A stretch of 64,000 nucleotides of DNA from NCBI GenBank assembly GCA_903838705.1, contig CAILZL010000010.1:62001-126000 (forward strand). The letters run 5' to 3'. Origin of the DNA: an uncultured Pseudomonadota bacterium. GTDB lineage: Bacteria; Pseudomonadota; Gammaproteobacteria; Steroidobacterales; Steroidobacteraceae. Below the pieces are notes generated by a model. It made no database searches. It was not told where the DNA came from and saw nothing but the letters and a program-made list of their open reading frames with translations. This document shows positions 26,629 to 35,798 of this stretch, in pieces; the stretch's first letter is position 1; each line of letters opens with the position of its first letter. The translations under genes and the position numbers were made by a program.

Positions 26629-28896
26629 TCATTTTCGCCTTATGGCAAAACAGCAATGGATTCTGGGATTACGCTCGAAATCCCTGGGCAGGGTCTCGCG
26701 ACTCCAATCCTGAATCTGGAAGTCCTTCAACCCATGCTGATCCAGCTTGAAGCGCGTGTAGTTGTTGGAAAATACAATCACACCATCTTCAGTCAGCAGC
26801 TGGCTTGCCCAGACAATCAGCTGCACATGATCCTGCTGAACCTCAAAGTCGCGATTCATACGCTTGGAACGCGAGAAGGTGGGGGGATCAATGAAAATCA
26901 CATCGTACTGCTGCTGTCGGGCTTGCGCTTCATGCTCCAGCCATTGCAGGCAGTCACCCTGAATCAATTCGTGCTCAGGTGCATCCATGCCGTTGAGTTG
27001 CAGATTCTTTTCTGCCCATTCCAGATAGGTATACGACATATCAACTGTGGTGGAAGCAACAGCTCCACCACCGACTGCATACACAGTTGCTGCACCGGTA
27101 TACGCAAACAGATTCAGGAACCGTTTGCCCCTGCACAGCTCACTCAGTCGCTGCCGGGTGATTCGGTGGTCAAGAAACAGGCCAGTATCAAGATAGTCAC
27201 TGAAGTTCACGTAGAAGCGATACCCACCTTCCGCCACCACCTGGAACTCTCGCTGCGCATCGAGCTTTTCATATTGAGAATGATCGCTCTGCTGACGACG
27301 GGTACGTACATGGATGCGCTCACGAGGCAATTCCAGCACTTCAGGCAATACAGACAGGACCTGCATGCGCCGCGTACGGGCCGCATCGCGGTTGACACTG
27401 TCCGGCGCAGCATATTCCTGCACATAGGCCCAGTTGAGCGTAACGTCATCTGCCGAACCATACAGGTCAATGGCAAATGAATATTCAGGCATGTCTGCAT
27501 CGTAGATGCGATAACAACGGATGCTGTTTTTATTTGCCCAGGATCTTGCGGTTTTCAGATTCTTGCGCAGCCGGTTGGCAAACATCTCTGCGCCCGCACT
27601 CTGACGCAGCTCGGCAAATTTTTCTTCAGCACTGGGTCTTGATTCTGGAGTATTGAAATGCGCCGGATCGATATCAAAACGCAACAGCCTGCATTCAAGT
27701 GCGCCGTTATACAGCGTGTGACTTCGTCTGGCATTGATGCCCAGTTCCTTCGCCAAGGGTGGATTGCCGGTAAAAATTGCAGCCTTCCAGCCGGGAAATT
27801 CCTGCCGCAGTTTTGTGCCGAGCAATCCATACAGACCCTGCAGGCTTTCCTGATCACCAATGCGTTCACCATAGGGTGGATTGCATACGAGCAGGCCCAG
27901 CTCTGCCCCAGGGGTTTTCAGCCCATCACCTGATTCGTGTGGGTGAGTGTTTTTCAGGGAATTCTGCAACTCGCTCAAGCCACGCTTCTCAAAATGCACG
28001 ATGCCGCGTAACCCGGCACGTTCTGCATTTTCCAGCGCTGCGCGCACTGCAAAGGCATCCTGATCATAGCCACGCAGCACTCGGTCAGACATGCATTTTC
28101 TGCCTGCCAGAGCGCGGTCATTCACCTCATCCATCAAGCGCTGCCACAGCTGTGCATCATGACCCCGCCAGTTCAACATGCCCCAATGTGCTCCCTGCAT
28201 GCGCATCCAGCCCGGTGCGATATCGCAGGCCATCAATGCCGCCTCAATCACCAGCGTGCCTGATCCGCACATAGGATCAACCAGTGTTGCACCCGCAGAG
28301 AACAATGCCGGCCAGCCAGCACGCAACAATATGGCAGCCGCCAGATTTTCCTTCAGAGGTGCTGCCACACCCCGCGCACGATAACCACGGCGATGTAATG
28401 AATCTCCCGACAGATCAATGCTCACTGTCGCCTGCTCACGATGCGCATGCACATTGATACGCACATCAGGTGTTTGCGTATCAACCGAAGGTCGCTCACC
28501 AAATTTTTCGCGGAACTGATCCACGATAGCGTCCTTAGTTTTCAAGGCGCCGAATTGTGTGTGCTTCACACCCAGAGACGTGCCCTGGAAATCCACCACC
28601 AGCGATCCCGCCGGTGCCAGATGCTGCGACCAGTCGATTCGTTGCAAGCCTTGATACATCGCGTTGGCATCATGTGCTGCCACCTGCGTGATGGGCATCA
28701 GGATACGACTGGCCGTGCGCGACCAGAGACAGGCCCGATACGCTGTCTCAAGCGTGCCATCAAACTCAACGCCTGCCTTCATCTCCCGTGCTCGCGTCGC
28801 ACCACAGGCCTTGAGTTCAGCCGCAAGCAGATCAACCACACCTAACGGACATGTGGCGAAAAACGATTGGACTTTGGTGAGAATCGTGTCAGTCAT
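26629..28896 (-). CDS. rlmL: Bifunctional 23S rRNA methyltransferase RlmKL
   Basis: Fused enzyme making m2G2445 (RlmL half) and m7G2069 (RlmK half) of 23S rRNA. The N-terminal half has a THUMP domain followed by a methyltransferase with VDPMCGSGTLVIEAAL (motif I) and LLVCNPPYGERIG (motif IV). The C-terminal half has FLNLFAYTGAATVYA and IFIDPPTFSRSKRM. 755 residues, consistent with an intact fusion. Transcribed alone. Confidence 0.95.
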   Translation of the reverse strand: MTDTILTKVQSFFATCPLGVVDLLAAELKACGATRAREMKAGVEFDGTLETAYRACLWSRTASRILMPITQVAAHDANAMYQGLQRIDWSQHLAPAGSLVVDFQGTSLGVKHTQFGALKTKDAIVDQFREKFGERPSVDTQTPDVRINVHAHREQATVSIDLSGDSLHRRGYRARGVAAPLKENLAAAILLRAGWPALFSAGATLVDPMCGSGTLVIEAALMACDIAPGWMRMQGAHWGMLNWRGHDAQLWQRLMDEVNDRALAGRKCMSDRVLRGYDQDAFAVRAALENAERAGLRGIVHFEKRGLSELQNSLKNTHPHESGDGLKTPGAELGLLVCNPPYGERIGDQESLQGLYGLLGTKLRQEFPGWKAAIFTGNPPLAKELGINARRSHTLYNGALECRLLRFDIDPAHFNTPESRPSAEEKFAELRQSAGAEMFANRLRKNLKTARSWANKNSIRCYRIYDADMPEYSFAIDLYGSADDVTLNWAYVQEYAAPDSVNRDAARTRRMQVLSVLPEVLELPRERIHVRTRRQQSDHSQYEKLDAQREFQVVAEGGYRFYVNFSDYLDTGLFLDHRITRQRLSELCRGKRFLNLFAYTGAATVYAVGGGAVASTTVDMSYTYLEWAEKNLQLNGMDAPEHELIQGDCLQWLEHEAQARQQQYDVIFIDPPTFSRSKRMNRDFEVQQDHVQLIVWASQLLTEDGVIVFSNNYTRFKLDQHGLKDFQIQDWSRETLPRDFERNPRIHCCFAIRRK

Positions 28897-28977
28897 GATG
28901 CATGCAGTGTAAGCGAACGGAGAAACGCCCGCCGTTATACAGAAGAGCGCGTCAGCATGCCCGGTGAATAAAGCCCA

Positions 28978-29760
28978 TCAGACGGACAGCAGCAATATCA
29001 CTCCCAACACCAGTCGATACCAGGCGAAGACTGTGAACCTGTGGGTCTGGATATAACGCAGCAGCCATTTCACGGCGATGAAAGCAACGATGGCTGATAC
29101 TACAAAGCCAACAGCCAGCGCACTCCAGTCCTCCCCAGCCGTATCACCGCTCTTGATGACTTTCAGCAACTCATAACCCGTAGCGGCAAACATGGTCGGA
29201 ATGCCGACCAGAAAGGCAAACTCGGTAGCAGCAGCGCGTGAACTCAGGCCAGCCAGCATCGCAGCGAAGATGGTCGCAGCTGAACGAGAAGTACCGGGAA
29301 ATACCGCCGCCAGTATCTGACCTAATCCCACCACCACCGCCACTTTCCAGGTGACCTGCTCAGAGAGTTGATGATGACTTACATACCGCTCGATCAGAAA
29401 GATGAGCAGACCACCAATAATCAATGCCCATGCCACCGGCGCAATGGTTTCCGGCAACTTCAAACCAAGCTTTTTAGCGATGGCACCGCCGATTGCAGTA
29501 ATCATGAAAGCAATAGTCAATTTAACCAGATAATCACGATTCTCGGGGTTGGCAAAGCCCAGCAGCAGATCCCACAAACGCCGCCAGTAAATCAGAACCA
29601 CAGCAAGAATGGCGCCCGCCTGGATGGCGACGTTGAACAGCTCGGAACGCTGTCCCAGCCAATGCTCAGCAATCAACAGGTGACCGGTACTGGAAATCGG
29701 CAGAAACTCGGTAATGCCTTCAATGATGCCAAGCAGGACAGTTTGCAGAAGATAATCCAT
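28978..29760 (-). CDS. uppP: Undecaprenyl-diphosphatase UppP/BacA
   Basis: Inner-membrane phosphatase that recycles the undecaprenyl carrier for peptidoglycan and surface polysaccharides. The two signature regions are present: GIIEGITEFLPISSTGHL (residues 11-28) with the acidic ExxxE, and FPGTSRSAAT with the catalytic Arg/Ser. About seven hydrophobic segments, 260 residues. It follows lnt by 3 bases, so the two are one unit. Confidence 0.96.
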   Translation of the reverse strand: MDYLLQTVLLGIIEGITEFLPISSTGHLLIAEHWLGQRSELFNVAIQAGAILAVVLIYWRRLWDLLLGFANPENRDYLVKLTIAFMITAIGGAIAKKLGLKLPETIAPVAWALIIGGLLIFLIERYVSHHQLSEQVTWKVAVVVGLGQILAAVFPGTSRSAATIFAAMLAGLSSRAAATEFAFLVGIPTMFAATGYELLKVIKSGDTAGEDWSALAVGFVVSAIVAFIAVKWLLRYIQTHRFTVFAWYRLVLGVILLLSV

Positions 29761-29763
29761 GAT

Positions 29764-31290
29764 TTACCCGTTATCAGTTGATTCAGAATTGGAACCAGTA
29801 TTGCTTGATGTCCGTGCATTGAACTTTGTACTCAACACAGACCATAGCAGAGCCAGCATACAGGCAAGCAACACCGGCCAGTTTCCCGATCGGGCATAAG
29901 GCGTCAGCCCCGTTCGCGGTTGCACCGTACCAGTCAGAACCGCTTCCTTGAAACGCGGCAGTGTTGACATCACCGTACCATCAGCAGAAATCAGCGCAGA
30001 AATTCCATCGTTAGCAGCGCGCACCATATCGCGGCCTGCTTCCAGCGCGCGCATGCGACTGATTTCCAGGTGCTGCGGTGGCGCACTGGTATCACCGAAC
30101 CAGGCATCGTTGGTGACATTCACCAGCAGGGTGGCATCTTTCAATATGGCAAGTTGCTCTGCACCAAACCCATCTTCATAACAGATGGTCAGTCCGAGTT
30201 TCTGGCCAGCTGCCTGTAATGCAGGCTGCTGTGCAGCACCCGCTGTGAAGTCACTGTATGGCAGGCTCATCAGCCTTAACCAGCTGCGAACCGACTCAGG
30301 CACTGGAAAGAATTCGGCGAATGGCACCAGATGGCGTTTGTGATACCACTGCACATCATCGCTCAACGCCAGTACTCCGTTGTAATAGTCACCGGAGTGA
30401 AAGTCGTAATGCAGAAGCCCCATCACCAGATCGCTTTGTGCCGCATGTGCCTCACTCCATAAACTGCCCAGATAACTGGTCAGCTCGTGAGCAAGATCAG
30501 GCAATGCGGCTTCAGGCCAGACAATGAGCTGGGTGCCGAAATGCGGCTCTGCCAGCTTGCGGTAAAGATCCAGAGTTTTGTCACGCCATTCGGGACTCCA
30601 TTTGTGATCCTGTGGAATGGACGCCTGCACTACCGCCACCGTCACCGGCGAATCCATACGGTCTGTCCAGTCATGCCGCCAGAGAATCCACCCGGCCAGC
30701 CATAGCGGAACCAGCAATGCCAGAGCAACCATGCGTTGTGGGCGCTTACCCAGCAGCAATGTAACCAGTCCGCCAGCCGTCACTGCACAGACCAGACTGA
30801 TCCCATACACGCCGGACACCGGTGCGAGGCCCGCCAGAGGCGTGTCGATCTGCGCATAGCCAAGCGACAACCATGGAAAGCCGCTTAGAAACCATCCCCG
30901 CCACCATTCAAGCAACACCCACAATGCCGGCAAACCAATCAGCCAGCGCAACGCGCCGGACACCGGCAGAACACGCGCCTGCAAGTACCCCAGCAGTGCC
31001 AGATAAGCACCCATGATGGCGACCAGTCCCAGCATCAGCAGCATGGCCACCCAAATGGGTGCACCACCAATGGTATGAACACTGTGATAAAGCCAGTAAG
31101 TACCCGCGAGAAAGGTGCCGGAATGAAACCAGAAGCCGATGACCGCTGCGCGACGAGGTGTCGCTCCCTGCCAGGCGAGAAACAGCCAGGCGGGACAAAT
31201 AAGTGCCAGCGGCCAGATACCAAAGGGCGCAAAGGCCAACGCCAGGATGGCGCCCATCAGAAATGACAGCAGCATGGGGTGACGCATCAT
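29764..31290 (-). CDS. lnt: Apolipoprotein N-acyltransferase Lnt
   Basis: Adds the third acyl chain to lipoproteins, completing what Lgt starts. Six or more hydrophobic N-terminal segments precede a nitrilase-like periplasmic domain with the Glu-Lys-Cys triad: VWPEAALP, YHKRHLVPFAEFFP and TICYEDGFG. I start at MMRHPMLLSFLMG (31290, AGG upstream), giving 508 residues; TTG at 31371 or ATG at 31317 are possible but add atypical sequence. Normally it sits next to corC; here a block of unrelated genes separates them. Confidence 0.93.
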   Translation of the reverse strand: MMRHPMLLSFLMGAILALAFAPFGIWPLALICPAWLFLAWQGATPRRAAVIGFWFHSGTFLAGTYWLYHSVHTIGGAPIWVAMLLMLGLVAIMGAYLALLGYLQARVLPVSGALRWLIGLPALWVLLEWWRGWFLSGFPWLSLGYAQIDTPLAGLAPVSGVYGISLVCAVTAGGLVTLLLGKRPQRMVALALLVPLWLAGWILWRHDWTDRMDSPVTVAVVQASIPQDHKWSPEWRDKTLDLYRKLAEPHFGTQLIVWPEAALPDLAHELTSYLGSLWSEAHAAQSDLVMGLLHYDFHSGDYYNGVLALSDDVQWYHKRHLVPFAEFFPVPESVRSWLRLMSLPYSDFTAGAAQQPALQAAGQKLGLTICYEDGFGAEQLAILKDATLLVNVTNDAWFGDTSAPPQHLEISRMRALEAGRDMVRAANDGISALISADGTVMSTLPRFKEAVLTGTVQPRTGLTPYARSGNWPVLLACMLALLWSVLSTKFNARTSSNTGSNSESTDNG

Positions 31291-31478
31291 TGCCAGCCTG
31301 CACAATCGCGCTTGCATCTCTGAATGAGACAATGGTTTCAGACTCTGGCTCAGCAATGTGATGACACTCAAGTCAGCAGGTAAACCGCAATTATCACACA
31401 GACGTCATGAAACTTTTCATTCACATGATCTAAACTGTTTTTAGTAACTGCGTATACGATCAGGCAGCACTGCAATAC

Positions 31479-32246
31479 ATGGCCTTTACACTTTCACATC
31501 CCGCCGCCGTCATTCCAATGCGGAAACTGCCATTTCTCAGCCTCCTGCCATTAATCATTGGCAGCATGTCACCCGACCTGCTCGGGTATCTGCCACCATC
31601 CGTACAACGGCATTTTCCATCCACCCACTCGCCCATCGGCACCGTATTGATCGATTTGCCTTTGGGGTATGTACTGTTACTCGTTTTACTGCTTTGCAAA
31701 CGGCCACTTACAGAACCATTGTGGGAACCGCACCGGTCGGTAATATCCGACTACGTAAACAGCAGTTTCACTTCATACAAGGCCTGGTTCATAGCGATAC
31801 CATCCCTGTTGATTGGTAGCTGGACACACATCATATGGGATCGTATCACTCACGAATCATACTGGACATTTCGTAACATGCAGTTCCTGTATCAACCGCT
31901 TTTTCCTGATGGCTCGCACCAGCTGCCCATCTATCATGTTCTTCAGTATCTATCCTCACTGTTCGGGCTGATGTTCATCACTTACTGCTACCTGAACAGC
32001 ATTCAGGAGTCACCCCACATGCAACCTCTGAATTCCACAACCCGCGCCAGAAAGATATTGCTTCTGCTTGTTCTGCCGGTTATCTCATGCCTCACAGGTG
32101 TGATAAGCCTCCTGCATAGCAACCCTGACTCTCTGTCCATTTATGAATCCATATCGGTAATATTGAAAACCGCTATCGTAACTTTCTGCATCATTTACCT
32201 GATTAGCGGCCTGCTCTTCGTGCGAATTTTTCGCAAGATCCATTGA
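31479..32246 (+). CDS. DUF4184 family membrane protein
   Basis: MAFTLSHPAAVIPM is the hallmark start of DUF4184, and GSMSPDLLGY plus SWTHIIWDRITHESYW hold the conserved Asp/His residues that suggest a metal-binding phospholipase-C-like site. At least five hydrophobic segments; 255 residues. Biochemical function is not known. The gene looks A+T-richer than its neighbours. It is divergent from lnt and 18 bases upstream of the glutathione peroxidase gene on the same strand. Confidence 0.8.
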   Translation: MAFTLSHPAAVIPMRKLPFLSLLPLIIGSMSPDLLGYLPPSVQRHFPSTHSPIGTVLIDLPLGYVLLLVLLLCKRPLTEPLWEPHRSVISDYVNSSFTSYKAWFIAIPSLLIGSWTHIIWDRITHESYWTFRNMQFLYQPLFPDGSHQLPIYHVLQYLSSLFGLMFITYCYLNSIQESPHMQPLNSTTRARKILLLLVLPVISCLTGVISLLHSNPDSLSIYESISVILKTAIVTFCIIYLISGLLFVRIFRKIH

Positions 32247-32264
32247 ACAAACTAGCAGTGTGTT

Positions 32265-32750
32265 ATGAACCTTCACGACATTGAAGTACGCAACATAGAC
32301 GGCTTAACACAGACGCTCAACGCCTACCGTGGCAAGACCATGCTGATTGTCAATGTCGCCAGCAAGTGCGGCTTCACGCCTCAATACACTGGCCTTGAGA
32401 AACTCTATCGGCAATTCTGCCAACGCGGATTTTCTGTACTTGGCTTCCCATGTGATCAATTCGGTCATCAGGAACCCGGCGATGCTGCGGAGATCAAAAA
32501 CTTTTGCAGCATTAACTATGACATCAGCTTTCCGCTGTTCGATAAAGTGAAAGTAAACGGTCCTGATACGCATCCCTTGTTCCAGTACCTGAAGTCATCG
32601 CAACCCGGCTTGCTGGGTACTCAGGCTATCAAGTGGAATTTCACCAAATTCCTTGTGAATGGCGAGGGCAAGGTGCTGAAGAGATATGCACCTACCGACA
32701 CGCCGGAAAGCCTCATTGCCGATATTGAAAAGCAATTACCACCATTATGA
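32265..32750 (+). CDS. Glutathione peroxidase family protein (BtuE-like)
   Basis: Thiol peroxidase that reduces peroxides. Active-site Cys is in NVASKCGFTPQYTGLEKLY; the conserved Gln region FPCDQFGHQEPG and Trp/Asn in KWNFTKFLVN complete the site. 161 residues, Cys rather than Sec enzyme, probably thioredoxin-dependent. The stop overlaps the GNAT gene start (ATGA), so the pair is coupled. Confidence 0.93.
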   Translation: MNLHDIEVRNIDGLTQTLNAYRGKTMLIVNVASKCGFTPQYTGLEKLYRQFCQRGFSVLGFPCDQFGHQEPGDAAEIKNFCSINYDISFPLFDKVKVNGPDTHPLFQYLKSSQPGLLGTQAIKWNFTKFLVNGEGKVLKRYAPTDTPESLIADIEKQLPPL

Positions 32751-33028
32751 ACAACGTCATCGATAATCCAGCCCGGCAGCGCTATGAACTGGAAATAGCA
32801 GGGCAAATCGCGTTTATCAATTATCAACGTGCTGCTGGCGTGGTAACCATGACCTACGCAAAAGTACCGGCCGAATTGAATGGTCAGGGTATAGGTTCCA
32901 TGCTGGTTAAGGGCGCACTGCAACTGACCCGGGCACAGGGCGAACAGGTCGTCCCCTTATGCTCATTCATTGCCGCTTATATGGATCGCCACCCTGAATA
33001 CAGCGATCTGTTAGCCGGCGCCAAATAG
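32747..33028 (+). CDS. Small GNAT-fold N-acetyltransferase (YjdJ-like)
   Basis: 93-residue member of the short acetyltransferase group. Acetyl-CoA binding is suggested by VPAELNGQGIGSMLVKGAL (the Q/RxxGxG/A region), and VPLCSFIAAYMDRHPEY is the conserved C-terminal motif of this group. Substrate unknown. It is coupled to the glutathione peroxidase gene and converges on slyX. Confidence 0.88.
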   Translation: MNNVIDNPARQRYELEIAGQIAFINYQRAAGVVTMTYAKVPAELNGQGIGSMLVKGALQLTRAQGEQVVPLCSFIAAYMDRHPEYSDLLAGAK

Positions 33029-33051
33029 TCCCGGCACAGGTGTGCTACGCC

Positions 33052-33258
33052 TCAATAATGAGGGGGCCGCTCCTCTTCCTCGGTGTAGGGGCGTTGCTGA
33101 TGTGCTGATTCAGCAAACCGTGTTGATAAGGACATCAATCTGGCACGCAAATCGTCAAGCTCACGCTGCTGACGATAGACCACATCGCTCAAATCGTGAT
33201 TGGCGCGTTCCAGATAGGCCAGCTTTAATTCCAGCCGTTCGAGAGTGTGTTCATCCAC
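33052..33258 (-). CDS. slyX: SlyX family protein
   Basis: Small coiled-coil protein of unknown molecular role. LERLELKLAYLERANHDLSDVV and QQRELDDLRARL give the heptad pattern and the C-terminal ERPPHY is typical of SlyX. I prefer the GTG at 33258, which has GAGG at proper spacing; a GTG at 33267 is too close to it. It is downstream of corC by about 16 bases. Confidence 0.88.
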   Translation of the reverse strand: MDEHTLERLELKLAYLERANHDLSDVVYRQQRELDDLRARLMSLSTRFAESAHQQRPYTEEEERPPHY

Positions 33259-33274
33259 GACAGTCACACCTCAT

Positions 33275-34138
33275 TTACTCTGCCTCAGGCTCGGCAATAT
33301 CATGCGGAGCAATCAATCGCAGTAACTCAAGGCGACGACGGTCACCACGCAGCACCTTGTATTCAAAGCCATCCATCTGGATCGTTTCACCACGACGCGG
33401 CAACCGTCCCAGATAGTTCAGCAATACACCGCCAATGGTGTCGAATTCCTCATCTGTATACGAGGTAGCAAAGTACTGGTTGAAATCATCAATCCGGGTC
33501 TGTGCACGGACCGTGAAACTGCGAGCAGTTTCCCGGTGAATATCCATTTCATCATCAATATCGTATTCATCATCTATTTCACCGACGATCTGTTCCAGCA
33601 CGTCTTCAATCGTGACCAGACCGGCCACGCCACCATACTCATCGACCACAATAGCCATGTGATTGTGATTGGCCCGGAACTCCTTCAATAGCACATTGAG
33701 ACGCTTGCTCTCCGGAATAAAAACAGCATTACGCAGACACTCTTTGATATCAAAATGGTCGTCATCTTCGTGTATCAGCCGTAACAGATCTTTTGCCAGC
33801 AATATGCCGATTACCTTGTCACGATCATCGCCTACCACAGGGAATCGTGAATGACCCGACTCAATAACAGCGGGCAGAATTGCATCCAGAGAATCATCCC
33901 TGTTGATCACTACAATCTGTGAACGCGGCACCATGATGTCGCGCACCTGCTGCTCTCCCACTTCCAGAACACCCTGCAGCATACCGAACACTTCGTCGTC
34001 AATGATGTCGCGATCACGGGCGTTTTCCAGCGTTTCAAGCAATTCATCGCGATCACGCGGATCACCACTGAGTGAGTCAGCCAGCTTACGGATCCAGCGT
34101 CCGGTTCTGCCTGTATCGCGCTCCGTATCGTCGTTCAT
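33275..34138 (-). CDS. corC: CBS-domain transport-associated protein CorC
   Basis: Cytoplasmic protein linked to Mg/Co efflux. Two CBS domains (MVPRSQIVVINRDDSLDA and later VFIPESKRLNVLLKEF) are followed by the CorC/HlyC domain (FDTIGGVLLNYLGRLPRRGE). 287 residues, no membrane part, as E. coli CorC. It overlaps ybeY by ATGA, in the miaB-phoH-ybeY-corC operon. Confidence 0.95.
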   Translation of the reverse strand: MNDDTERDTGRTGRWIRKLADSLSGDPRDRDELLETLENARDRDIIDDEVFGMLQGVLEVGEQQVRDIMVPRSQIVVINRDDSLDAILPAVIESGHSRFPVVGDDRDKVIGILLAKDLLRLIHEDDDHFDIKECLRNAVFIPESKRLNVLLKEFRANHNHMAIVVDEYGGVAGLVTIEDVLEQIVGEIDDEYDIDDEMDIHRETARSFTVRAQTRIDDFNQYFATSYTDEEFDTIGGVLLNYLGRLPRRGETIQMDGFEYKVLRGDRRRLELLRLIAPHDIAEPEAE

Positions 34139-34728
34139 CTTGCTCCTGCCTTTTCATTTGCCACATAAGGATTGGCAATGCCAAATTGTTCAAGTATGGC
34201 GATCTCGCAGGCTTCCATCACGAGTGCATCGCGCTCCACTTCGTGATCGTAACCAAGCAGATGCAGTACGCCATGAACCATCAGATGCGCCCAGTGTGCA
34301 GCCAGCGTGATGCCCTGCTCTCTGGCTTCCCGCGCTACAACGGGTACACAAATAGCCAGATCACCCAGAGTGGGCAGTTCATCCATTTCGAAATTTTCAC
34401 CTGCAGGGAAGGACAGCACATTGGTCGCATGATCTTCATTTCGCCAATCGCGATTGAGTCTGCGACTTTCAGCCGCTCCCACCAGCTTGAGCGAAACCTG
34501 TACCGGTGCAACTACGCGCTTGCGCCGGCCGGCATGTGCGGCGTGATGAACCAGGTAGGCAGCCTGTGCCCACAGCTGTAACTTCCTGTTCGCCGGTACA
34601 CCCTGACGATTGACCGCCGCCTGCACCTCAAGCTTCAGCACCGCCTGTTTTAAAGCAGGATCAGCAGTTTTTTTAACTGCCGCCCGGCGAGCGGTTTTCA
34701 CGATGGGCTGTTTTTTAACTTTCGGCAT
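34135..34728 (-). CDS. ybeY: Endoribonuclease YbeY with basic N-terminal extension
   Basis: Metal-dependent RNase needed for 16S rRNA maturation and ribosome quality control. The zinc motif H-x3-H-x5-H is in MVHGVLHLLGYDH, and RDWRNEDHATNVLSFP is the family signature. The family core starts near QAAVNRQGVP; upstream are about 35 mostly Lys/Ala/Arg residues (MPKVKKQPIVKTARRAAVKK). I take the ATG at 34728, which overlaps phoH by 14 bases. A later non-ATG start would remove the extension. Confidence 0.93.
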   Translation of the reverse strand: MPKVKKQPIVKTARRAAVKKTADPALKQAVLKLEVQAAVNRQGVPANRKLQLWAQAAYLVHHAAHAGRRKRVVAPVQVSLKLVGAAESRRLNRDWRNEDHATNVLSFPAGENFEMDELPTLGDLAICVPVVAREAREQGITLAAHWAHLMVHGVLHLLGYDHEVERDALVMEACEIAILEQFGIANPYVANEKAGAR

Positions 34729-35755
34729 CAGGATTGCGCTCGTTACTGCTTGAATCAATGTCATGCTGTCGCCGCTCATAGGCACGCACAATGCGTTGTA
34801 CCAGCGGATGACGCACTACATCATGGGATTGAAAATAGCTGAATGCCACACCTTCCACGCCGGGCAGCAGATCCATCACCTGCCGTAATCCCGACACCTG
34901 ATGTCTGGGCAGATCAGTCTGTGTGATGTCACCTGTTACTACCGCCTTGGAACCAAAGCCAAGCCGGGTCAGAAACATCTTCATCTGCTCGCCGGTGGTA
35001 TTCTGTGCCTCATCAAGAATGATGAAGGAATCATTGAGTGACCGGCCGCGCATGAATGCCAGGGGCGCAACTTCAATGATGTTTCTTTCTATGGCTCTGC
35101 TGACACGATCAGGCCCCATCATGTCGTACAACGCGTCGTACATGGGCCGCAGATAGGGATCCACTTTCTGCGAAAGATCCCCCGGCAAAAAGCCAAGTCG
35201 CTCGCCCGCTTCTACTGCCGGCCTGACCAGCACAATGCGCCTCACGCGATCTGATTGCAGCGCATCCACGGCACAGGCCACTGCCAGATAGGTCTTGCCG
35301 GTACCCGCCGGACCGATACCAAAGGTCAGATCATGGCTGCGCATGTTGTCCAGATACTGCCGCTGATTTGCGCCACGGGCCCGCACTCCACCACGCTGGG
35401 TGTGAATAACCGGCTCCTGTTGCAGTCGGGTATCAGGCGAGTGAGCTTGCCCTTCACCATCCATGCTGTCAGCAAACTCCTGTATGCAGAGATGCACACG
35501 ATCCGGCGTAAGTTGTTCAAGTCCGGCCAATTGATCAAGCCGCTTCACCACACGCTCTGCCTGTTGGGTGTTCGACTCAGCACCGATCAAATGTACCTGA
35601 GTACCGCGCCGACGTACTTCAACACCCAGCCGGGCCTCAACCTGGCGCAGATGTTCTTCCAGAGGCCCGACCAGATTAGCCAGTCGCGCAGGGGTTGCAG
35701 ATTCCAGATTCAGCTCACGGGTCGTGGCTGCAGACTTGGTAAGGGGAGCGTTCAC
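34715..35755 (-). CDS. phoH: PhoH-like ATPase (YbeZ)
   Basis: P-loop ATPase that works with YbeY. Walker A is FGIGPAGTGKTYLAVA and Walker B SFIILDEAQNTT; an N-terminal KH-like segment (RGTQVHLIGAESN) may bind RNA. 346 residues. The start is GTG. It follows miaB by 43 bases and overlaps ybeY, the standard gammaproteobacterial order. Confidence 0.95.
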   Translation of the reverse strand: MNAPLTKSAATTRELNLESATPARLANLVGPLEEHLRQVEARLGVEVRRRGTQVHLIGAESNTQQAERVVKRLDQLAGLEQLTPDRVHLCIQEFADSMDGEGQAHSPDTRLQQEPVIHTQRGGVRARGANQRQYLDNMRSHDLTFGIGPAGTGKTYLAVACAVDALQSDRVRRIVLVRPAVEAGERLGFLPGDLSQKVDPYLRPMYDALYDMMGPDRVSRAIERNIIEVAPLAFMRGRSLNDSFIILDEAQNTTGEQMKMFLTRLGFGSKAVVTGDITQTDLPRHQVSGLRQVMDLLPGVEGVAFSYFQSHDVVRHPLVQRIVRAYERRQHDIDSSSNERNPDAES

Positions 35756-35798
35756 AAGTTGTGGTTTATAAACTCTTTGAAATTAAGTGATTAACAAA

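Noticed and set aside
26656-27480. 274-codon open frame antisense to rlmKL
   Set aside because: The opposite strand carries the well-conserved RlmK half; the antisense product has no domain or ribosome site.
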